Part shown: positions 56,797-64,000 of the stretch, piece by piece
How the letters are laid out: every line of letters begins with the position of its first letter
How positions within the stretch are numbered: position 1 is the first letter of the stretch
Origin: Laetiporus sulphureus 93-53
Lineage: Eukaryota; Basidiomycota; Agaricomycetes; Polyporales; Laetiporaceae
Assembly: GCF_001632365.1 (NCBI RefSeq)
Contig: NW_024468527.1
Span: 266,440-330,439, forward strand
Reading direction: 5' to 3'
DNA length: 64,000 bases
Position numbers and translations under genes: made by a program
The notes under the pieces: generated by a model
What the model saw: the letters and a program-made list of their open reading frames with translations, nothing else
Databases searched by the model: none
Told to the model about the DNA's origin: nothing

Positions 56797-58257
56797 TTAC
56801 CAGTGGATATACCGGGTTGTATACCCTCTGAACCGCTCCCAGTCAGATATTATCCAAGTCGTTCCATCATTTGGATATATCACCTCTCGTACCCGAGTTC
56901 CTTGGCACCGCAATTGTAGGATCCTGAGGAACTTGCCCGCAAGCCCTTCTTTTGCAACTGTGAGCATTGCTGAAACCTGTACCAGCCGCAACGGAAACCC
57001 AAAAGGTTTTCGAACTGACGCGAAGGCGACAATGGCATTCATGAACTTGCTATCGTGAGCTCCGAACAAGCTGAGGACTTCCAGCTGGGGCAACAGAATT
57101 TGTCGCGATCCAGCCTGAAGGTCGTGCAGATTTTGCACAAAATCGATCACATTTGGGCCACTGAACGTGAGATATCTAATCGCTGGAAGTAAATGCAAAA
57201 GCATTCGCAATCGCTCTCCTGTGATCAACGGTGCACCGTCGACGACACGATGCATCTCGATATTTAGACAGCATAGTCTAGGGAATTTGACGGGAGGGAG
57301 AGTAGGATCGTTGGAAGCTAAAGAGACAACGATGGCATCTGCGTCACTGACGTCGGGGGCATAGAGTTCTTCAATCTGTAGTTGCTCCAACATAGGAGCA
57401 GATAGATGGTGGAGAAACAGGATGTCGTTAAGACCGCCGAGTCGCAGACTCTGGAGTGCGGGAAAATGGGATAAACCCATCGGCAGCGATAAATCCTTCC
57501 AGAGAGTTTTGTGGCCAGTGAAGGTCAAATGAGTGAGGGCAGGACAGTACAGCGGAAGTTCACGTATAGTCCGGAGAGGATACGCGCCGGCGACTACCGA
57601 GAGGTCTTGAAGGAATTGCAAGTTGCCCTGAAGCGGCAGTGGAGATCCGCACTCGGCAACCTCCAAAACGCGAAGTCGAGGGGCACCGCCAGAAAATATA
57701 CGAGGAAATGACGAAAGAGGATTCATAGATCTATGGGAGCGCCGCGTTACATATGGCTCTGGACACGCGATTTGAAGGACCTCGAGCTCCGGAGCATACA
57801 TGTGTGTAAGTCTTGACATGATGGCAATAAGGAGCCGAGCATGAGGGATGACGATATGCAGCTCACGCCAACGGCGGTGTTCTGGGAGTACGACGTCGAG
57901 CAGCTGCATTATATTGTGGCGGGTCGTCGGCTTCCTTTCGTCGATGCATACGCGAACGTCCAGTGAACATGATCCTGCGCGCGACATGAACTCCAACAGG
58001 AGCTCCCGTTGCATAGAAGAAGACACGTAGAGCCGTTGCCATAGGGCCGATCGATGCAACGCCACCACCCTCCACCGACGGCAGACAGAGGATACGAGGA
58101 ACTGGAACGGTAGATTGCACGTGCACTCCTTGCCCTTGAGTCGCGCAGGGGTCGTATCGCATTCCTCGCAGCAAGTCAGCTGGCAACCGAGAAGAAAGAT
58201 GTGTTCCAATAGTTCTGTAGGTATATTGTGCAGTGGGTGACAGGCTCGTCGAGTCAA
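56797..58257 (-). CDS. F-box protein with leucine-rich repeats (5' end unresolved)
   Basis: A 486-codon open frame typical of the large agaricomycete F-box families. The F-box, which docks to Skp1 in SCF ubiquitin ligases, is HNIPTELLEHIFLLGCQL .. LVSSVCRRWRVVALHRSALW. A degenerate leucine-rich repeat region follows (LRVLEVAECGSPLP, CPALTHLTFTGHKTL, FPALQSLRLGGLND, MLEQLQIEELYAPDVSD), presumably for substrate recognition. The open frame begins without ATG just after a possible acceptor (TTTATAG) at 58258, so a short upstream exon probably supplies the start. It was not found. The stop is TGA/TAA-type at 56797. Confidence 0.8.
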   Translation of the reverse strand: MTRRACHPLHNIPTELLEHIFLLGCQLTCCEECDTTPARLKGKECTCNLPFQFLVSSVCRRWRVVALHRSALWQRLYVSSSMQRELLLEFMSRAGSCSLDVRVCIDERKPTTRHNIMQLLDVVLPEHRRWRELHIVIPHARLLIAIMSRLTHMYAPELEVLQIACPEPYVTRRSHRSMNPLSSFPRIFSGGAPRLRVLEVAECGSPLPLQGNLQFLQDLSVVAGAYPLRTIRELPLYCPALTHLTFTGHKTLWKDLSLPMGLSHFPALQSLRLGGLNDILFLHHLSAPMLEQLQIEELYAPDVSDADAIVVSLASNDPTLPPVKFPRLCCLNIEMHRVVDGAPLITGERLRMLLHLLPAIRYLTFSGPNVIDFVQNLHDLQAGSRQILLPQLEVLSLFGAHDSKFMNAIVAFASVRKPFGFPLRLVQVSAMLTVAKEGLAGKFLRILQLRCQGTRVREVIYPNDGTTWIISDWERFRGYTTRYIHW

Positions 58258-59136
58258 CTATAAATCGAAAATTTTATTAGCGATACAAGGCCGCAGTGGT
58301 TAGGAAAGTCGCGCCTCGTACCCGACGAGCACAACGTTGTAGGCTGTCAGTAATGAACGTGGTAGGCATAACCAGAAAACAGATGTTGGTAAAATCTTCG
58401 CGATTGGCTATTTTTGTGGAACGCCACAACGAGGAGTGATTGTGGGTGCTCGTGCGCACACAGGCATATAGATTGATCAGCGGCTTCGCTTCCAGGGTGA
58501 AACAACACCACCTAGGGGTGGATTGATCGTATGCCGTGTTTCAGGCGTTTCATGCAGAATGTACTCTTTATCGCGAGTGCTTTCGGGAGATCCTGTTTAC
58601 GATCCCGGAGCAACAGGCAGACCTAAAACATGACGGAAGCAGGAGGCATCGTCACAGGAGAGTCGACTTCGACTAGATGCTTGTTCGTGAGACATGAATT
58701 GGTCGAGGAATAGTTTGAAGGAGGTACGTAGTTATCTTGCGCATTCCGCCACTGCAGCGGCATCATCTTGTTGCAACCACTGCAATCGAGTCCATGCTCT
58801 GCATCAAAAAAAATCAGATGACGACTCCGTGTTCGGTGGATTCCTTGCAAGAAAGCACCAGAATCACCACCTAGTGGGAAATGCGACAGGACGAGGAGAG
58901 ACGAGGAGCCACTTCAAGTCGGGTGCGGGATGTCCTGATTGCGGACAGACCCGTCGGCGTGACGCGTCGCGTCGCGGTCACCTGACATTGTGTCACTATG
59001 AGTCTGGACCGTGCGCGCAGGTTCGAGTTGAGGTACGTGCAGTAGAATGACTACGAAAGCAAATAGCATGGAACTAACCTACGAGAGGACGGCCATTGAC
59101 TGAAACAATCGAATTAGATGCTCAAGAGTGAGGTAG
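58258..59136. other. intergenic region; may hold the first F-box exon
   Basis: No coding segment is recognised with confidence in about 880 bp. Confidence 0.4.
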
Positions 59137-60381
59137 ATGTCCGACAAAGTCTACGAACAGCTAGCTGAAATTCATATCGGGGAGGGCCAGAAGGAGAGAG
59201 AGAACGTACGTCGCTCTGCGTGGATGTGTACTTTTTGATTTCTCATATCTTTTCCCAGGGAGAGCCAGTCGATCAGCTGAAAGAGTCTATCACAATATTC
59301 AGAGAAGTGTATAGGCTGTTCAAGGCAACGTTGCAAAGCGTAAGCTCTGCTTCCTGAATAACATCAGAGAAGCACAGTCTAAACTTCTGTTCTACTGTAA
59401 GTTGCATAACGAGCCGGATTCTTGCAACCTGTCCGTACCTACTGTGAGTGTGCACTGTTCGGACCGTCCCATGAATTATGACTCGTACAAGGTATGAATA
59501 TATTGAACTCAGGCTGCATCATCTCGCTTTGATCCCCATAACGTTCATCCCCGACGCAGCGAAAGAGCCTGAGCCTCAGCGCAGACCCGAAACAATTATA
59601 CCCTTATCAACAAGGTTTTCTACTAATATCAGGGTTCCAAAAGTAAGGCCACGATCGTCGCCACGTAGCGAGCACACAGCCTAACTCGATGCGTCCTCGT
59701 GCAGGAAATCCAATCTTTATGGTGGGTGGAACAACATTAATCGAGACTTCCGACGGTTTGACCTTCGTGCGCTAGCGGTTCAGGCCGCATCCTCCAATTC
59801 TCTGTAGACGAGTTGATCTGGCCCGAGAGTAGCACCACCCGTTTCCTGAAGCTTGCTCCCGTGCACGACTATAACCCGAATGTTGATAGGCGAATCGGCG
59901 AATGGGCCAAATCAAAAACGCAGCCGGGGTTGCATGTGACGCCCGGCCCCCAGGCTCGGGAAGTGTTACTTCACATGCATGACGGCGATTGGGGATAATA
60001 TGGGATGTACGCGCATGTTGGTACCGCAGTAATATCACTTGGAGAACTTGGGAACCTCATATCGCCTTTAAGTGGCAACTCATTGCCGGCATGCGCATAA
60101 ACTCAGTCAAAACGCAGCACGTAGTGAGCTCGTTAGTCAAGAGGACCATAAAGCGCGCCGATCTTGTCCCGTCGACCGACGTCAGGGCAGTACGAGAGAT
60201 GTATGATGAAGGTTTATTGGAGATTTATTGCCTAGGCTTCCAATCAGTCGGGTTCAATGAACCTCTTGACGAAGCATTGCAAGCCTGGAAAGGCCCGAAA
60301 GCTGAAGAACAGGCAGGCGCTGCGAGGAATACCGGACGCCAATACACGTATTACAGAACAAGACCTAGGAATAAAAGGTGA
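59137..60381 (+). CDS. unidentified small multi-exon gene (tentative)
   Basis: ATG 59137 opens MSDKVYEQLAEIHIGEGQKEREN (59137-59205), followed by a GTACGT donor. The next exon, after a CCCAG acceptor near 59258, reads GEPVDQLKESITIFREVYRL and on to ATLQS, then a GTAAGC donor, both in phase. Further coding-like pieces with splice signals lie at 59380-59450, 59700-60000 (FSVDELIWPESSTTRFLKLA, VLLHMHDGDWG) and 60120-60381 (DVRAVREMYDEGLLEIYCLG, to a TGA). I could not join the later pieces in phase and recognise no family. It may be one gene, two genes, or a decaying one. Treat the 3' part as weak. Confidence 0.3.
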
Positions 60382-60764
60382 ATAGGCACGTTATATCGGA
60401 ATGCAGATAAGGGAAACATCGGGAGACATCGTTGTTGGCGGGGAGCAATTTGAAACGCTTGGACATTCTTACCTGGGCAGGTCAGGTTCGCTTCACGTAC
60501 AAATATCTGCCAAGACGATGTGCGTTTGTTGTATTTGCGGAACAGGACACAAGATTGCTTCGAATAAGAATGAGCTGTCAGGATTGAGAACATTACAACA
60601 TTGCTGATATACACAATATGCATTACAAATTCGACACCCTGCTACGCTAAGGCATCTTAAGCTCGGATTGATGTCTGAGACACATACTATGGTAAGACAT
60701 CAAGAGCTCACCGTAATCATGACTGTCATGTCGGATAACCTGCAAAACCTCATCAGAAGAACAT
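60382..60764. other. intergenic region, no feature seen
   Basis: Nothing is recognised between the tentative gene and the MMM1 stop. Confidence 0.4.
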
Positions 60765-61957
60765 CTAGTTCCCCAGGTGCTCCGCAAGTTCTCGTTCCTT
60801 TATAATATCTTCCTTGATCTCATTAACGGTGGCTAGACCGGGCAACACAACCTTCCACGTGCCCTTTTCTGTCAGCACCTTGCGTATCTGTGCGAAGAGG
60901 TTGAGCAGACGTATAAGGCAGAAGCAGAAGGACGTACTTGATGTGTGATGAGTTCGTGAAGCTTTGGGACGTCTGCGAGCTTCGCACGGCTGCCCATAAG
61001 AGACTTGGTCTGAATGTTGAGAGTGAATTCGGTGTCGGGCGAGGGGAGGGTCAGGGTGATCGTCGGGTGTTGTGCTTGAGGATACGGGGGCGTAAGGACG
61101 ATCTAGCAGCAATCAATTTGTGGATGGCACGGATATGCCGGTCAACATACGGAGGATGAGAAAAGCGAGAGCGATATTGTGAGGGAGACTGGAAGGCGCG
61201 CGAAAGACGGGAAGGGGTAGTTGAAGAGCACGGACGTCGAGATAGAGACGGAAAGGGTATCCACGTATGACATGTCAAATTCAATCTCCTGCATGTCTGA
61301 GATTAGCAATGGGTAGTTATGCCGAAAGCATGGACGCACTGGATCCGCTTCTGGCGAAGTGGTCTGCTTGAGGCGTGCACGAGACAAACGAGGAGCCGAC
61401 ACTCCTAGGTCTACGGAATGCACCTTGATTGGGTCCTGAATGTAAACAGTGAGTAATGACATGATCGCTCAACCTGTTATTGTGAAGGCGCACCAAGAAG
61501 TCTGGTGGACGCAACTTGTTCGCGTATTCCTCTACTCTTTTCCGTGCGACTTCGTCCCCTGCGGCTCCTGGTAGGCTGCCACGCAGTTTTATGCGATATG
61601 CTTCTAGCACCTATCGGTCTTATAATTACACTTCTCCGCGAGATAACCTATGGAGAGAGAACGTACTTGACGTAGAAGGCCGTTCAGCCAGTCCGCACTT
61701 TCCATCCCGCTCCCGCCATCCTTCTCCTCCAGACCTGGCATGGCACCCAGTCTCTCCGCAATCAGCGCAATGCCCTCCTCATCCTCGTCCCTTTCGACCT
61801 TTGGCTGGTACGAAGATGTCCGATAAGAGCGGTCGGAAACGGTATCGAAGAAGAGATACTTTAGAATGAGCACGAGGAGGAAGAGAATGGAGAATTGTCC
61901 AAGAATGAGACCTTGAGTAAAAGTGGGCTGCAAGCTGAAGATGTATGCCTCTCCCAT
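60765..61957 (-). CDS. Mmm1, ER subunit of the ERMES complex
   Basis: Mmm1 is anchored in the ER and, with Mdm10, Mdm12 and Mdm34, tethers ER to mitochondria and carries phospholipids. Predicted exons are 61957-61667, 61610-61494, 61435-61340, 61288-61151, 61102-60938 and 60887-60765 (309 aa, every intron in phase 0). The N-terminal helix FTQGLILGQFSILFLLVLIL is the membrane anchor. A charged linker (VERDEDEEG) leads to the SMP lipid-binding domain: ADWLNGLLRQVLEAYRIKLR, EIEFDMSYVDTLSVSISTSV, LFNYPFPSFARLPVSLTISL, KSLMGSRAKLADVPKLHELI and WKVVLPGL. One 51-nt intron (61339-61289) is an in-frame length and could be missed. The start is about 200 bp from the divergent TTL-like gene. Confidence 0.92.
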
Positions 61958-62156
61958 CCTGCGGGGTGGTATCTGAATGAGAGTGCGAGACGGAGGAGGT
62001 GCGGGACGGGACGCGGACGGTCGGCAAGCGATCACCCGCATGGCGATCGCGTGGGATGCGTTCGGCACACGCCTGTGATCTTGTTTTGTGCACTGACCGC
62101 ACTTGCAGCTAAATGTACTTGGCTACTGCAGCAAAACTGAGGGCGATACGGAAGTG
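61958..62156. promoter_or_regulatory. shared promoter of MMM1 and the TTL-like gene
   Basis: Only 199 bp separate the two start codons on opposite strands, so both promoters must overlap. No clear TATA box is seen. This is inference from spacing only. Confidence 0.4.
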
Positions 62157-63864
62157 ATGGAACCATTCAAGGCCCTAGTCGTCTGGCCATCGGCACCTCT
62201 CACAGACTTCTTGGTCCGCAAATCTCTGTCGTCATTAAAACCTCCTCCGACCGTTCTGACTTCTCTTCCCGAAGATCTGCCCTCTTTTTCAGGCAACCTC
62301 CTGCAGTGGTCGACATACGACGCGATTCACCATGACCTAACCCACTCAGCTCCTCCGAGCTTGAAAGTTCTTTCCTCCTCGTATGTCATTCGCAAGGCTC
62401 TCATCCGCAAACACTACCTCGCGAGATGCATCTACAATTATCTCGTCAAGCACAAGGAGTCTGCCCTGGGAATCGCTACGCCGAGGACGTGGGATATAGA
62501 ACTGAGCTTTGCGGACGAACTGGACGAGATGTGGAGCGATGATCTCTTCGACCTTGGACAAGAGCTGGACAAAGCTGGTTCAAAGAGATGGTAGATTCTG
62601 AAGCCAGGCATGGCAGACCGAGGCATGGGGATCAGACTCTTCCACACAAAGGAGGATTTGATGAGAATATTCGAGGAGTTCGAGCAAGGTTCTGACGATG
62701 AGGAGGCCGTTGAAGAGGAAATCCGACATGGTCCAGATTCTGGCGTTATGATGTCCCAGCTTCGGCACTTCGTCATCCAGGCAAGAAACGCTTCATAGCT
62801 TCGTTGATCTGAGTTCACCGTGGGACCGCCGAGCTTCTGACACAGCGTGTTCGTTGAATATGGTTCTGACTGTATTCACAGGAATATTTATTCAACCTCT
62901 TGGTCCTAGATCCAGCAGAAGTCCCGCTGGATGGAAAACCCAAACCAAAATTACAGGACTTGCGCGGCCACAAAGTCAGCCTGATGCACTCATAGTCGTC
63001 CGACGGGCTGCTCATCACCTCACAGTTCCATCTCCGTGTCTACTGTGTGGCCTCCGGCGCTGTGACTGTGTACATGTACGACCGCATCCTCGCGTTGTTC
63101 TCCGCCGTGCCGTATAGCAACCCATCTGAGGGCAAGGACAGTTCGACTAGCTCCTTCATCAATGAATATCTGGCGGCACATTTGACGAACACTTCCTTGC
63201 AGACTGAGCGTGGCGAAGCGGGCGTGCGACTGCTAGATGAGCTCATTGGTTCTCACATCCTGTCGTCAAGGCTTGGTGCGTCGGCGATGCAACCCCAGCA
63301 GCAGCAGGTCCGCACGCGCCAGCCGAGACCTCCACGGGCGATAGGACAGATGATGGACGTGGAGCAAATCCGGGTTGCCAGGAAGAAGCAAGATGAGCAG
63401 GCACAGCGTTCCGTATTTACGGCGGAAGACATTGAGGATATCAAGTCGCAAATCTCGGAGGTCCTTGCTGAGACGTTCAAGGCTGCGTTAGACATGAGTG
63501 TACACTTCCAGGTACGCGCCTCACTCAATGAACCGTTCGTTCTGAAAGTCTCATCGTCTCGCAGCCACTTCCCAACGCATTCGAGCTATACGGAGTGGAC
63601 TTTCTCGTGACAAATGTACCATGTCCATCTCTGCCGAAGTTCCAAGTGAACCTGCTGGAGGTCAACTCGGAACCTGCGATCGAGCTGACCGGCCCGCGTC
63701 TTACGTGGATCCTTGAGGATCTTTTCCGCGCCATCGGTAGAGTGTGCGTCGCGCCGTCTTTCGGCGCATCACAGGTAGGTGATGGGAAGTGGGAAGTGGG
63801 TCAGACGCGCGAGCTATTGAGAAAATGTCTGGATATGGAGGTCCGGGGAGCGCAAGGGTGGTGA
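62157..63864 (+). CDS. tubulin-tyrosine-ligase family protein (Pby1-like), with an internal TAG
   Basis: An ATP-grasp protein of the TTL family (yeast relative Pby1). Predicted exons are 62157-62780, 62882-62974, 63026-63511 and 63565-63864 (500 codons, all phase 0). Start is ATG 62157 (MEPFKALVVWPSAPLTDFLV). TTL core motifs: SSYVIRKALIRKHYLARCI, ELSFADELDEMWSDDL, ILKPGMADRGMGIRLF, SQLRHFVIQEYL, HLRVYCVASGAVTVYMYDRI, LTNTSLQTERGEAGVRLLDE and LLEVNSEPAIELTGPRLTW (metal/ATP-binding Asn-Glu). Directly before ILKPGMADRG the frame has TGG-TAG (62592-62594) where relatives have two tryptophans, so one G-to-A change ends the protein at 145 residues. The first intron uses a GC donor (CAG|GCAAGA). The rest is undamaged, so this is a recent null allele, a sequence error or readthrough. 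Confidence 0.8.
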
Positions 63865-64000
63865 ATATCAAAAGACCTTTGTCACTACAGCGGTGTTGCT
63901 TTGCATATATCGATAATGTAATGGATGATGCACAGGCCTGAGGATTCCATGAATTATGTATGGCACATTGAACCGAGAAGCCAAAGCGATATTCTGCAGT

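Noticed and set aside
58694..59050. A 118-codon plus-strand frame with cysteine pairs
   Set aside because: Cysteine spacing fits no zinc-finger family, and composition and context suggest chance.

Overview
The window looks like nuclear DNA of an agaricomycete (Basidiomycota). Host genes are cut by many introns of about 45-65 nt with GTRNGT donors. Families common in mushrooms are present: an alginate-lyase-fold polysaccharide lyase, a DUF6534 membrane protein relic, GMC oxidoreductase, an F-box protein and a Rab5 with an acidic loop. The mobile elements are also typical fungal types: chromovirus, RNase H-bearing LINE, hAT and Tc1.

The left half (1-30 kb) is almost gene-free and built of mobile elements. 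In order: short degenerate tandem repeats; an 850-bp element with long inverted repeats (2486-3335); an 8.2-kb Ty3/gypsy chromovirus on the minus strand (3713-11909) with 718-bp LTRs, a 5-bp target duplication and a trimeric dUTPase after its chromodomain; repeat debris; a decayed DUF6534 gene (about 15.1-16.7 kb); a 1.6-kb Tc1 element (17078-18688); a 4.2-kb hAT element (18747-22937) only 56 bp further on; and a full-length 5.7-kb LINE on the minus strand (23581-29298) with an 11-bp target duplication. Target duplications and termini are visible, so insertion boundaries can be given to the base. The chromovirus, hAT and LINE carry in-frame TGA codons, and the chromovirus LTR differences suggest loss of methylated CpG.

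The right half (30-64 kb) is a dense array of housekeeping genes: a decayed GMC oxidoreductase (30.4-32.4 kb), TFIIIA (-), a secreted polysaccharide lyase (+), Rab5/Vps21 (+), a PPxY alpha-arrestin (-), a DUF1764 protein (-), the SWI/SNF subunit Swi1 (+), a large WD40 protein (-), mitochondrial D-2-hydroxyglutarate dehydrogenase (+), the telomere protein Rap1 (+), a CDK11-type kinase (-), an F-box protein (-), an unidentified small gene, the ERMES subunit Mmm1 (-) and a tubulin-tyrosine-ligase-like protein (+) whose reading frame has one TAG. Several pairs share intergenic regions of only about 200 bp. The genes do not form a pathway; together they look like a normal core-gene segment next to a transposon island.

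Exon coordinates were worked out by hand from splice signals and checked for reading phase. They should be read as predictions, with single-base slips possible.
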